Below, in pieces: positions 16,914 to 27,328 of a stretch of DNA of 64,000 nucleotides; positions within the stretch are counted from its first letter, which is position 1, and each line of letters begins with the position of its first letter. Position numbers and translations under genes: made by a program. This stretch comes from Batillaria attramentaria (lineage: Eukaryota > Mollusca > Gastropoda > Batillariidae). The stretch spans positions 356,636-420,635 of the forward strand of contig JACVVK020000534.1 of assembly GCA_018292915.2 (NCBI GenBank). Direction: 5' to 3'. The notes under the pieces were generated by a model. The model ran no database searches, was not told where the DNA came from, and saw nothing but the letters and a program-made list of their open reading frames with translations.

Positions 16914-17923
16914 GTGCGTGCCAGTGTGTGTGTGTGGCTTTGAATGCAAGGTAGTTGTTTTGATTGTTGGCTCTGTAGGGAGTATACACAGAGCGTTTGT
17001 GGGTGGGCCGACTCTGGCAGGCACAAAGCCATAGCTAACTACTGTTCAGTCAGTGGCTTGGTCGGATCGAAAATAATCTGGAAGCAAAGATGTAAAGACA
17101 CTTAAACTGACGCAGCTGTGCCGAGGCGCCGTGGTAACCTGATTGTGCCCACATTCCACTACAGCACGGTACTGTGCGTAAAATAAGAATTGATAATAAG
17201 AATGGTGTGTGTGCGTATGCCTGTGCGTGTACGTGCGCGTGTGTGTTTCAGGATTACGACAATCACACCCACGGTCTCATCACATCAAAGGGCCTTTATC
17301 TCAACCTTCACCATCACGGGAAAGGCAGCGTCACCTCCAAAGACGGGCCATCGGACGGCCCTCGGTATACAGACGCTGTTGGCGAGAAGACAGGACCCGG
17401 TGCCAAACCTGACAAGCTTCCAGTGGCTCTCGCAGTAGCAGGTATGTTCCGTGTTGTGTGTTATTCCACATTCCTCGTACCATCTCGATGGGGATTGCTT
17501 CTTGGAATTTGATGATTGATTTGATCGATTAGACCTATTTTCTAGTTAGCTTGCACACTCGACCATATACATCTGGAGGCAGAGGACCGGCTGATCCACC
17601 AGGCGATTTTTTTGTTTTTAGAGGAGTTTGTTAAAACTCTTCTAAAAATAGGTTTTCCAGTAGATGGGCTTGTCATAACGATAACTCAAGGTGTCTGTAC
17701 AATCGAAATACATTCTCTTTTTAAACATTACCCCCCTCCCTCGCCCTCCCCCTTACAAAGAAATGCTTACTGCACTCGAATCACCATCACCACGTGTAGG
17801 AGCCTGGATAAATCCACAATCCACAATCGCAGTTCCCCAGTATTCAAAGTATCGACGCATGTAAGGGAGGCAATCAGCCACTAAAGCGACACGGGATTTG
17901 GTCTAGTGGTAAAGGTTTCCGAC

Positions 17924-17977
<54 letters not shown>

Positions 17978-18623
17978 TATCAAGTGTGCACCCCACGTTC
18001 ATCTTTCGAAGAAGAGTAGGCTGTGGCCGGTGGCGTGGTAATCGAAAATACGGTCGAACGCACCAGAGTGAATAGCAGGGTGGAGGTTTGCACACAAAAT
18101 ATTGGCAGCAGGCTTTTACTGCTTCGTCCTCTAGCCCGGCGGCGCCAAGAGCATTTCAGTATAGATGGATATGTGCGCCGAAGAGAAGTACTATACCATC
18201 AAGCATCATTATCATCGTGACAATATTTTGCGGCATGGCAAGCCGGGGGCGGTCGGTCGTCTAGTGGTTAAGAGACTTGTCACCAATGTGAGAGGTCAGG
18301 GGTTCGAGTCCCACTCGGGGCAAAGAATTTTTCCTTCTCGTATGTGGCACCGTTCATTCGGTCCGATCGTCGGAGTTCTCTCCGGGTACTCCGGCTTCCT
18401 CCCCCTCTGCTTTGGAAATGTTCGGCCCACCAAATTTGAAAAATAAATGCAATTCTAAATTCCGAAATTTAAATAGCTGAGCTAACCCTTCGCACCACGT
18501 GATTGTGATGTGTTTACGTCCAGTGTGTGAGAGAATGCGTGTGATTCACGTGAGCGTGCGTGTTGGGTTTAGTTCGCGGCTCTTTGAGATGATTCATGAA
18601 ATTGGGTAAGGCGCCTATACAAT

Positions 18624-18665
<42 letters not shown>

Positions 18666-19153
18666 ACACCTTTTTATTTGACTGCAGACCAATCCAAAAA
18701 GCCAAAAACCATCACAAAATGCCTGCGCTTTGAGTTTGGGCGACGCGCAGTTCAGGAAGAGGAAAGTGAGAAGTGGAAATTTCCCATCAAATGTTTCGTC
18801 CCTAGAAATCAGCGTAAGGACACCAACCTCACCGTTTACCTGATGGTCAGTTTGAATGCAATGGCTTTGTCTTCAGGTTCATTGTATCTTACAATAACAG
18901 ATAATCTGCAAATCAATTAAAAAAAATAAAAGCAATTCTAAGGTTATATTTTTAAACTTAAAATAGCTGAGCTGACCCTTCTCAACGTGTGATTGTAATG
19001 TAATGATGTCCTAGGTGTGTAGAGAATGCGTGTGATTCACGTGAGCGTGCGTATTGGGTTCAGTTTGCGAAGCCTTGATCCGAGAAATATGATACCTGCA
19101 TAATAATAATAATAATAATTATTATTATTATTATTATACAGGCGCTTTACTAT

Positions 19154-19191
<38 letters not shown>

Positions 19192-22092
19192 ACAGTAGTA
19201 GTAGTAGTAGTATGGAAGTAAGTATTGTTTGACACATATCTCAACGGGACAGTGTGAGTTCTCTTCTGTGGTCAGTCATCGCCCAATGTGTACGGCGCAT
19301 GGCAGCATTTCCTTCGCCGCAAGCGTAACAAATCCCCTGAGTTCCATTTGATGTGCTGGTGTATCTGTCTACACAGACCCCGGAGGGAACAATCATGACG
19401 GCTTCGAGTTCTTCAAACGAGACCTTCACGTTTCTGCTGAGTCCACGGGCAAGTGAAGGGCTGTACGGGTGTGTCGGGCAGAACTATCAAGGTAGAGAGG
19501 ACTGCTTCAGATCAGACACAGCTTACGTCGGAAGCGATGACATCATACTGGCCATCACCAGCGCCATCACACACGACACGTCACAACTGAAATCCCAAAT
19601 CCGAGAGATCAAACAGGAGAACGTCGAGCTGAGGAACGAGGTCAACGCGTCACGGACAGACGGCGTGTTCCTGAAAAATAAGGTCTCTGTTATGCAGGGT
19701 GTGGAGATGGAACTGAGGCGCCAGGTCATAGTCACGCAAAAAGTCAGCAAGGAGTTGAAAAACAAGGTCACTGCCATGCAGAAAGTGAACACAGAGCTGA
19801 GAAGCCAGGTCAATGTCACACAGCGAGCCAGCGAGGAGCTGAGAAACAAGGTCACAGCCATGCAGAATGTTGAGAAGGAGCTGAGAAGCCAGGTCGACGC
19901 CACACAAAGAGCCAGCGAGCAGCTGAGAAGCAAGTTCTCCGTCATGGACAACGTGAACACAGAGCTGAGAGGCAACTACACAAAGCTGCAGGAAGTTAGC
20001 ACAGCGCTGAGGCAGCGGAATGACGCCACAGAGACCGCTGTCAAGGAGCTGAAGGAACAGGTCGGAGAGATGAAGAATTTTTGCTGCCCTAGTCCCTACC
20101 CAGGTAAAGACTGTAACATGCATTTCTAGTCTGTGTATGAATGTGGTTAGAACTGTGTCGCAAGAAAGAACAAGAAAATATGGCCGTTTCAAACAACATT
20201 CAGACGAAATTAAAGCGGGAAAAAAGCACTACGGCATTCCTTAATTATACCTTTGTGTAGCAAAGTACTTTCATTTCTACCCTGTATATGAATGTGGTTA
20301 GAACTGTGTTGCGAGAAAGGAGAAGAAAATATTGCCGTTTCAAACATCATTAAAACGAGATTAACACTTTCAGCCCTACAGGAATCTAGGTCACGCATGC
20401 AGCCTCTGCCTGAGCGTTTTCCAGGCATGAGTATGGGTTACTGCTTTCTAAAGCTAATAACTCTTTAAGTTCTCGATGGATTTTCTTTAAATTTGGAGAC
20501 ATGTTTTATAATACATTGTTTGATATGTGTACTGACTTTTGAACAATGTCAATGAAAATTGCATCAGTTATTGGGGTTGAAATTTGTAGTTTGTTCCACG
20601 ATGTGGTCGGTACCAGGTACCGACCTAGGACAGTGATGCGGGCCCCACTGGTCGGTACCTGGTACCGACCGCGGTAGGAAAGTGTTAAAGCGGGGAAAAA
20701 AGCAATGCAGCATTCCTTAATTATACATTATACCTTTGTGTATAGAAGGTATAGCAAAAGGTATAGCAAAATATTTCTTTTTTTCGCGTTTTTATGGGGA
20801 AAAAGACATTGCATAGACCCAAATTCAGATTCACATCTAAACCATAACCATTATAATTATGGGCGAGGCATAATTTATGCGTGTATCACGTGTCAGCTTT
20901 CCGGAGTACGCTCACCGCTGAAACACACATGGGCTTGGTTCAATTATTTTGTTTTGTGGTGTGGGATACACACAGAGAAGGAGAGTCACTCAGCTGACCA
21001 AAATACAAACTCGAGAGTTACCTAACTTTTTCGAGACAACGGGAGACCAAAAGACATCGGCGCAACTTTGACACGTGTGATGTTTGCTACCAGAATCTGT
21101 ACTCCGACTCAGAAAAACTGTCATGGTGAGCGATATAGATCTAGACGAATCAGTTGACTCTTACTCAGATGACGTCAATGGGCTTACTGCTTTCTTTCCA
21201 CGTTTTTGTCACTTCAAACCAAAGCGGGTTTGAGGTACATTTCGAAAATGATTCGGTCTATGAGCGGTGCGGGGAGCCGGGATAGCCGAATGGTAGAGCA
21301 GTGATCGCGCTAGGCATTTTCCAAACCGGTACGACGTCACAGTAAACAAACCTACTCGCACGCGAACCGGTAGGCCAGTCACGGAAACCAGTAACTAATT
21401 TTGCCACCGAAAATCTGCCGACGAATGCAGTGTTAAGTTAATTGCTAACTGTAACTGTTACGGTGTTTGTCAATTAATTAAATGACAGGCGTCATACACT
21501 CACTACTACATCTCGGCACGGCTTTCTCTCTATCTCTGACTCAGAGACTTTTCCTCTCTTTTCCTTTATATTTGAAACCAGTCAAACAAAATAAGAACCG
21601 GTAGGTTATTCCGGCTACTGATTTTCCAACCAGGCTACTGATTTTCCTTTTCAAACCAGTATTTTACCGGTAATTACCAGTTAAATCCATCCCTGTAGAG
21701 TGTTTGACTCTCATTGTTCGGGTCGTGAGTTCGAATCCTGACTGGGGCCAGATATTTGTGCTGGCCTTTCTCTCGTTGCCCCTCTTTGATATCACCCATA
21801 TTATGTGAAAAGGGCGTTAAATTCCCCCCCCCCCCCCCCCCCCCCTGTGAGCGGTGCGTGACGCATATATAAAGCTCCAACACCAACACCCTCAAAAACT
21901 TCAACAACAACACAACAACACAACAGCACAGCAGCAGCAACAACACAACAGCACACAGCAACAACAATAATCATGATAAAGTGATAATTCGTATATAACG
22001 CCAAATCCACTCTTAGCGCTTTACAAAGCAACATTCAAGACTGATATAGAGAAACAAAGATATCTATATATATTAGAAAAAACGGCAACCAG

Positions 22093-22146
<54 letters not shown>

Positions 22147-23151
22147 CTATACCATTCTGTGTACAACATTATCATCAACAAATCGGGCCTAAATGGGTTA
22201 AATTTTGTCTCCAGCAATTCCGCGAATATGCACCCAGGATACCGTAGTGTTTGAACGCAGAGGACGTGACGCACACCTGACGTGTCAAGCCAGAGGGATA
22301 CCCCAGCCTCAGATTAGGTGGACCTTCAACGGCCAACTCATCGAAACCAACTGGAAGTATTGGGTGAGACTGAATCACACTCTCTTCAATGCTTTTAATA
22401 ATAATAATGATAATAATCATAGTCATAATCATGATGATGATGATGATGATGATAAAATGATGATGATGATGATGACGACGACGACGATGATGATGATGAT
22501 CGTGATGATGTTTTGTCTTGCGCCTAACCTCCTGCTGCTCCTCTGGGCGCCTTACAATAGCAGAACATTACATACACATTACATACATTACATACACAGT
22601 CATACAATACATTCTTACTAAACATGATGATGATGATGATGAAAACTGATTCAGTCTTCGTAATGCAGCCGGAAAGGATGTGTCTTCAACACAGTTTTGA
22701 ATGAGTCAACCGACTCAGCATGACGAACGTGAAAAGGCAGAACGGTAAAAGACATTGGTCTAGTGGTCCAGTTTTCAGTCTCCAAAGAAGTGGACCACGA
22801 TAAAGATAAAGACCTAGTGTCTTAGTCTTCACCTGTGGAATGTGACGGATGCTGGTGTCAGCAGAGGGATCCGAGTTGTCTTTTACGTATCATGGACTCG
22901 CCTGTTTTATATGCGCAATGTTAGAGCGTTGGACTTTTAATGCTCGAGTCGCGAGTTCGTAACAAGGCTGGGGTGAAATAATGGTCCTGGCATTTTCATC
23001 GTTGCCCCGTCTTTGATATCACCCGTATGTGGTGGAAAAGGACGTTAAACCTCCCAAACACCCACCCACCCTTTATATGCGCAATGCCACTTTTTGGCCG
23101 ACGATTTTTGGTTCTGTAAAAGTGGTGTCAGTAGTAGTGTTAGGATACATT

Positions 23152-23233
<82 letters not shown>

Positions 23234-23436
23234 GCGCACGCACGCACGCACGCACGCACGCACACTAAACACGCAACAACATGTTTCAACCAAAATGGCG
23301 ACCAATATAACCAAACATCTTCATGGACCACCACGTCATCTTGCACAAACACTCTCCCTGTATGAAAACATATGTTTGCATTGATACCTATGTACCGTTT
23401 GTGTGTTGTGCCTACGTCCGTCCGTAGTTAGACAAC

Positions 23437-23472
<36 letters not shown>

Positions 23473-23499
23473 GCGTGCGTGCGTGCGTGCGTGTGTGTG

Positions 23500-23556
<57 letters not shown>

Positions 23557-23801
23557 CATTAGCAACGCCAAGACTGAAAACTGGACTACTAGACCAATGT
23601 CTTTTACCGTTGACAAATAAAGTCTCATTTCATTTCATTTCATTTCAAAACCATCTCACTGGAAGGGGTTGTCCTTGACTTCTGAGAAGTGCATCTGTTG
23701 TTTGTGAAGTCCACAACATTTTCCATTTGATGAATATAAAGATGTGATTATATGGTATGATTGATTGATTGATTGATTCTGATTGATTGATTGATTGATT
23801 C

Positions 23802-23838
<37 letters not shown>

Positions 23839-24367
23839 CTGATTGATTGATTGATTGATTCTCCCAGCTTGATGAAAGGAAACCCCGGAACGACACTGTG
23901 ATCTCCATTCTAAAGGTTCGCTCTATAGTGCGTAGCAACTTCGGAACCTACATGTGCTTTGCTTACAACCAGTACGGCAACCATACCCTCAATATAACTC
24001 TGGCTAGTAAGTAAAACCAACGCGCGCGCACGATACAGAGAGAGAGAGAGAGAGAGAGTGTGTGTGTGTGTGTGTCTGTGCGCGCGCGTGTGGGTGTGGG
24101 TGTGACCTCGTCTTTGTAGTGTTTGTTCGCATTGTCCTCGTTGTCATTGTTGTTTGCTATGTTTGCTTAATTCTCGTGTAACAACCATTATAAATCACTA
24201 CTATTACTGCTGCTGCTGCTGCTGCTACTACTACTACTACTGATGATGATGATGATGACGATGATGATGATGATGACGACGGTGACGACGATGACGATGG
24301 AAATAATAATAATAATTGATTTTCACTTCCCACAGGCCTTCCCTCTGTTCATGTAAGACCGCGGTGA
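14405..24367 (+). CDS. Secreted Ig / coiled-coil / Ig protein, FREP-like layout without a fibrinogen domain (about 519 aa)
   Basis: Join 14405-14444, 15626-15750, 17252-17441, 18688-18845, 19377-20103, 22215-22363, 23868-24006, 24336-24367. All junctions are GT-AG and phases match at every step. Layout: signal peptide (MAMAHWMLLIILSGASC), an N-terminal Ig-like region over exons 2-5 closing at YGCVGQN (about residues 56-215), a coiled coil (about 240-405) of repeated ELR..V heptads, then a C-terminal Ig domain (LTC...W...Y.CFAYN, about 420-509) ending in a short SLPSVHVRPR tail. N-terminal Ig plus coiled coil is the layout of gastropod FREP/VIgL immune recognition proteins, but these end in fibrinogen or lectin domains and none is seen here. 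Function in recognition or adhesion is inference. The 3' end is uncertain. Confidence 0.75.
14785..14940. repeat. (CAAA)n microsatellite
   Basis: About 150 bp of CAAA with two short interruptions. Confidence 0.95.
15031..15142 (-). repeat. SINE-A, head-truncated and diverged
   Basis: GGGTGATATCAAAGACGAGG, then GGCCCCAGCCGGGATTG, on the plus strand. The tRNA head is missing. Confidence 0.8.
15165..15525. repeat. Minisatellite, about 16-20 bp unit
   Basis: Repeating 'gg(a/g)acatagacct(t)tggg'. Diverged units at the ends and nearly identical ones at 15300-15370, with a G-run at 15408-15421. Confidence 0.9.
15626..15750 (+). CDS. Ig/coiled-coil gene, exon 2
   Basis: Encodes (G)ASCVHRDGRKLKVHKGKNGT to DERHRHT. 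Acceptor TTGTTGCAG, donor ACC|GTGAGA. Phase 0 at the 3' end. Confidence 0.78.
15783..16294 (-). repeat. SINE-B, full length with target-site duplication
   Basis: Reverse copy from a CAA/polyA tail to the head ending ACTACACTACGGGGGCCGG. The 15-bp ACATTTTTCTAAGTT flanks it at 15768-15782 and 16295-16309, so both ends are defined. It inserted 17 bp after the donor of exon 2 of the Ig gene. Confidence 0.92.
16543..16715 (-). repeat. SINE-A, near full length
   Basis: Reverse copy; tail GTGGGTGGGTG, head ending CTATCCCGGCTCCCC. Confidence 0.9.
16849..16938. repeat. (TG)n microsatellite
   Basis: TG tract with two GCG interruptions. Confidence 0.95.
17252..17441 (+). CDS. Ig/coiled-coil gene, exon 3
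   Basis: Encodes DYDNHTHGLITSKGLYLNLH to LPVALAVA|G. His/Gly-rich. Acceptor TGTTTCAG, donor CAG|GTATGT. Confidence 0.78.
17889..17975 (+). repeat. SINE-D head fragment followed by (CA)n
   Basis: GGGATTTGGTCTAGTGGTAA, then AGGTTTCCGACTTC, matches the SINE-D head at 9362; it is cut at a 50-bp CA tract. Confidence 0.6.
18243..18660 (+). repeat. SINE-C, full length
   Basis: tRNA-derived head GGTCGTCTAGTGGTTAAGAG, then GGGGTTCGAGTCCCACTCGG. The body has TCCGGGTACTCCGGCTTCCT, AATAAATGCAATTCTAAATT and GTGCGAAGG (reverse), and the tail is (ATT)n. Best reference copy of this family here. Confidence 0.9.
18688..18845 (+). CDS. Ig/coiled-coil gene, exon 4
   Basis: Encodes (D)QSKKPKTITKCLRFEFGRRA to NLTVYLM. 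Two Cys (TKC, IKC) and a beta-strand-like NLTVYL. Acceptor GACTGCAG, donor ATG|GTCAGT. Confidence 0.78.
18925..19212 (+). repeat. SINE-C 3' fragment with (ATT)n/(AGT)n tail
   Basis: AGCAATTCTAAGGTTATATT, GAGAATGCGTGTGATTCACG and an expanded AAT/ATT/AGT trinucleotide tail up to 19212. Confidence 0.75.
19377..20103 (+). CDS. Ig/coiled-coil gene, exon 5 (end of first Ig, then coiled coil)
   Basis: 242 codons. It starts TPEGTIMTAS, closes the Ig-like fold with EGLYGCVGQN (the Y-x-C motif of strand F), then a long helix repeating as paired heptads such as TAMQKVNTELRSQ / VNVTQRASEELRNK, with aliphatic residues at a/d positions. It ends at FCCPSPYP, where paired Cys could crosslink oligomers. Donor CCAG|GTAAAG. 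Confidence 0.88.
20365..20684. mobile_element. piggyBac-like MITE with TTAA duplication (320 bp)
   Basis: Ends CACTTTC...GAAAGTG are inverted and TTAA flanks both sides (20361-20364, 20685-20688). The neighbouring tandem copy keeps the empty site CGAAATTAAAGCGGG. TTAA target preference with CAC/CCY ends is the piggyBac pattern (Kolobok is the alternative). Non-coding. Confidence 0.85.
20605..20670. repeat. Pair of 21-bp palindromes inside the MITE
   Basis: Arms GGTCGGTACC and GGTACCGACC around one central base at 20605-20625 (A) and 20650-20670 (T). The two copies are also each other's reverse complement. They lie 15 bp from the right end of the element. Confidence 0.9.
21271..21838 (+). repeat. 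SINE-A split by a nested hAT-like element
   Basis: Head GGGGAGCCGGGATAGCCGAA at 21271-21298, resuming at 21696 with TAGAGTGTTTGACTCTCA, body and polyC tail. Removing 21299-21700 restores a normal SINE head. Confidence 0.88.
21299..21695. mobile_element. Non-autonomous hAT-like element (397 bp)
   Basis: Left end CAGTGATCG; right end, reversed, CAGGGATGG. TAGAG flanks both sides as a 5-bp duplication (21294-21298, 21696-21700). CAG-type ends with a 5-8 bp duplication indicate hAT. The interior has ACCGGTA/TACCGGT motifs in both orientations near the ends. Confidence 0.75.
22096..22142. repeat. (CA)n microsatellite
   Basis: CA tract 75 bp before exon 6 of the Ig gene. Confidence 0.95.
22215..22363 (+). 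CDS. Ig/coiled-coil gene, exon 6 (second Ig, first half)
   Basis: Encodes AIPRICTQDTVVFERRGRDA, then HLTCQARGIPQPQIRWTFNG: strand-B Cys and strand-C Trp of a C2/I-type Ig domain. Donor TGG|GTGAGA. Confidence 0.88.
22398..22620. repeat. (AAT)n/(GAT)n trinucleotides and repeat E
   Basis: AAT, GAT and GAC triplets (22398-22512), then a repeat-E body (TTGCGCCTAACCTCCTGCTG, GGGCGCCTTACAATAGCAGA) and TACATACA runs. Confidence 0.8.
22922..23069 (+). repeat. SINE-A, head-truncated
   Basis: TTAGAGCGTTGGACTTTTAA through GATATCACCCGTATGTGGTG and the CACCCACCC tail. Confidence 0.85.
23155..23264. repeat. (CA)n-(CGCA)n microsatellite
   Basis: About 75 bp CA then CGCA units. Confidence 0.95.
23440..23646 (+). 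repeat. (TG)n plus LINE 3' tail
   Basis: A TG tract (23440-23554) runs straight into TAGCATTAGCAACGCCAAGA, GACAAATAAAGTCTCATTTC and (ATTTC)n. The same order, TG then tail, is seen at the end of the LINE at 31505-32705. Confidence 0.7.
23758..23860. repeat. (GATT)n microsatellite
   Basis: About 100 bp, ending 7 bp before exon 7 of the Ig gene and so occupying its polypyrimidine/branch region. Confidence 0.95.
23868..24006 (+). CDS. Ig/coiled-coil gene, exon 7 (second Ig, second half)
   Basis: Encodes LDERKPRNDTVISILKVRSI, then FGTYMCFAYNQYGNHTLNIT: the Y-x-C motif of strand F and strand G. Splitting one Ig domain over two phase-0 exons is common. Acceptor TCTCCCAG, donor A|GTAAGT. Confidence 0.88.
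24040..24318. repeat. (GA)n, (TG)n, (CTG)n/(CTA)n, (GAT)n cluster
   Basis: Several short microsatellites in the last intron of the Ig gene. Confidence 0.9.
24336..24367 (+). CDS. Ig/coiled-coil gene, exon 8 (short tail to stop)
   Basis: Acceptor TTCCCACAG|GCC. Read in phase it gives (S)LPSVHVRPR and TGA. The sequence CG|GTGAGC overlaps the stop and is a good donor, so an alternative transcript could splice onward. An open stretch TACAAGGTGGGAGAGAAG... at about 24386-24543 lies just downstream in another frame. Confidence 0.5.
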
Positions 24368-25009
24368 GCAAGAACATTCTCGTACAAGGTGGGAGAGAAG
24401 TACGAGTATCTAGAGCCTGAAGACCCACCGGAGGGCACACACACCTTCATGTCTTGGAGTTTCCTACACTGCCCACTTCATTTCCGCCTCCCACCTTCAC
24501 TGTTTGGCTGGAGTGACCGTCGTCACTGTGAAGCTGTGTAAGAGTTTGCTTCCCATGACTTGCGCATCTTCTTGGACAGATTGCCGGTGTGCCAACTTTT
24601 TTTGTTTTGTTTTTTGTTTTGTTTTGAGGAGGGGTTGGTCAAATGCAAACGCACCGACGCGGGTCTTAACCAGTAAAATCGGTTAGTGTAAACAGCCTCA
24701 GTATCTTTGATACTGATTTCTGAATATTTTTGTTGGAAGAGAGGAGAGGTAAAACATAAAGAGTGTCCTCTGTCCAAAGAATTCTTTCGAGGAAAATCAC
24801 GTTCTTGAGTGGTTGGTTTGACAGCCTGCACTTGTCACCAGTATCCGCCTTTATTCCCCCACTCCTTGTTCAAGCCACGAGCCACGCTGACTGAGAAGGG
24901 GATCTGAACTCCAGATCCTTCCCTCACGACCCCCCCCCCCCTCGCCCTCCCATTCCTCCCGCCCCCAACATGGGATCTGTTTGATGAGTTTTATTTTAGA
25001 CAAGCGAGC

Positions 25010-25440
25010 ATGAAGAGCAGCTCATTAAGCGGTAACTGTCTGTTTGGGGGACATGATTGCTTCATTTGTCGCTCAGCACGCCGCCATTAGCGGCTGTTGG
25101 AAGGGAAACAACTCTAACAATACCGCCCTCGCGTCTGACACGCAGGGGGGTCAGGGGTCACAAGGACCGCGGCGAGAGGTGGTCACTGGAAGGCGGGGCA
25201 GCGGGACAGGGAGCCTGGAATTAAAGGCCAGGGAGGGTGTAACAGGGACGGGGGCCCAAAACACCACGTGAATTTGGAAAGCGAGAGATTTATGAGTCCC
25301 AGCAGCGCAGATATTGTCCTGTGCCCATGGTGGGCCGCGGGACATCAAGTGGGCCAAATGTGTCCTCTGTGCCGCTGCTCGAGCATCATTAGTTTTCTGT
25401 GCGAGTCTGACGAGTGTCAGGTGTTGAAATGACCGCAACC
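25010..25440. promoter_or_regulatory. Candidate non-coding regulatory block upstream of Vax
   Basis: About 430 bp with no repeat, GC-richer than its surroundings, without a coding frame and with ATTA cores (CTCATTAAGCGG, GCCATTAGCGGCTG, CATCATTAG). Such non-repetitive islands in repeat-rich DNA near homeobox genes are often conserved enhancers. Only inferred. Confidence 0.3.
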
Positions 25441-25609
25441 ATTAACGTGCGACGTCTGCAAAGTTTTCAGACTACAATGACGAAGAAAGTAGATTTTGGG
25501 GAACTAGAAAACACAGCAGCAGGCAATGAGGCATGCGTTAAAGGCAACTAGATATTTCCCCCTCTGCGCACACGACAGTACTCAGCTAGGTTACCCCTGA
25601 TTAACTGCT

Positions 25610-25663
25610 AATACTCCCCCCCCCCAAAAAAAACAAAAAACAAAAAAAACAACGCACGCGCGC

Positions 25664-25721
<58 letters not shown>

Positions 25722-25915
25722 CGAAAACAACAAAACAAAAATTAAACAAACAAGTACAAAAAAAACAAACAACAAATACATACAAAAGAAGGAAACAACA
25801 AACAAACAACCAAACAACAACAACAACAAAAGAAAGACAGGAAAAAACAAATAACAATTTAAAAAAAAAACAACCCCCCCCCAAAAAAAAAAAAAAAAAA
25901 ACCAACAAAAAGACA
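25610..25915. repeat. A/C-only low-complexity tract with (CA)n
   Basis: polyC, polyA, CA (25665-25719), CAAA and CAA on one strand, almost free of G and T. Frames here are artefacts. Confidence 0.9.
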
Positions 25916-26365
25916 AAAATGACTAATTCTTGCGTAGGCGAACACTGTTTGTGACACCGTTGGACAACACTCAACAGAGCCAAAAACTTCACGTAATTGG
26001 TTTACAACACTGAGGCTGGGCATGCAGACATTCTCACGGCAACTTTGGCAGTTTGGCGCGGACCAGGAGATACAGGACGTGTCATCACCGGTTACTGACC
26101 ATACGCAACTTCCGGAGCTGGCATAGTGACGTATTTATACAGATATCCGGCAAGTAATGACGGAACTACAGACATCTAGCAAGTGGAGACATAAATACCA
26201 GATGCTTGCAAGTGACGGTATACTTGTGTCAACTGGTTTAATCCTCAGCTGTGCCGTGGGAAACAAGGAAAACGATTGGGTTTAAAAAAATGTGATTTGT
26301 ACAAATCATCCGCATTTTTTTAAAGACCAAATCATGCGACTGTAGCTCAAGGCTTTAAATTCTCT
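25916..26365. other. No recognisable feature
   Basis: Non-repetitive intergenic DNA. 'gacggtatac' and 'ggcaagt(a/g)a' motifs recur loosely at 26150-26220. Confidence 0.4.
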
Positions 26366-26722
<357 letters not shown>

Positions 26723-27222
26723 CAATGAGTTACTGCAACTTCTATTCAAATCTGCAAGCTATTGAGCAGTTTAGACCTAGAACAAGCGAGACGGGAAGAA
26801 CATTGCAACTGTACGTCCCCATCTCCAGAACCCTTGCCTTCGGCAGACCTCACGCCAAGCCTACAGAGTCCAGACCAGCACAGCAACTGTGACACCTCTG
26901 GCTGAGCGGTGGCCTTCATGTGCACCTGTGCGCCTCTCCAACTTTCGTAACTGAATGTCGTCAGGAAGCTAGTGACACAAATTTGCTCAGTATGGCTCCA
27001 GCAAGGCTGTATAGTCTGGATTCGTGATGTTCAGTGGTGTGGAACCGCATTGGGAAGTTAGGACTCTGTTTCTCGTGTTTTTGCACCAGCTGCAAAAAAA
27101 AAAAAAAAAAAAATTACTGACACGAATGAAATGTTCAGTATGGCCAGTGACAGCTTGTGGATAGGGGACATTGGAAACCGAGGGGAATCATCGCCGCGGC
27201 TTCAATATCATGCGTGCGTGTG

Positions 27223-27328
<106 letters not shown>

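Larger units (their letters stand above)
20128..20760. repeat. Tandem duplication (about 145-bp unit), one copy interrupted by a MITE
   Basis: Copy 1 (20128-20275) and copy 2 (20276-20364 plus 20685-20740) share ATGAATGTGGTTAGAACTGT, GAAAATAT.GCCGTTTCAAAC and CATTCCTTAATTATAC. Copy 2 contains the TTAA-flanked insertion at 20365-20684. Confidence 0.85.

Noticed and set aside
19523..20192. Minus-strand frames of 150 and 180 codons opposite the coiled-coil exon
   Set aside because: Shadows of the real plus-strand coding exon. No family resemblance.
24386..24543. Extra exon of the Ig gene (YKVGEKYEYLEPEDPPEG)
   Set aside because: No acceptor in phase is evident and no domain is recognised. Kept only as an open question.
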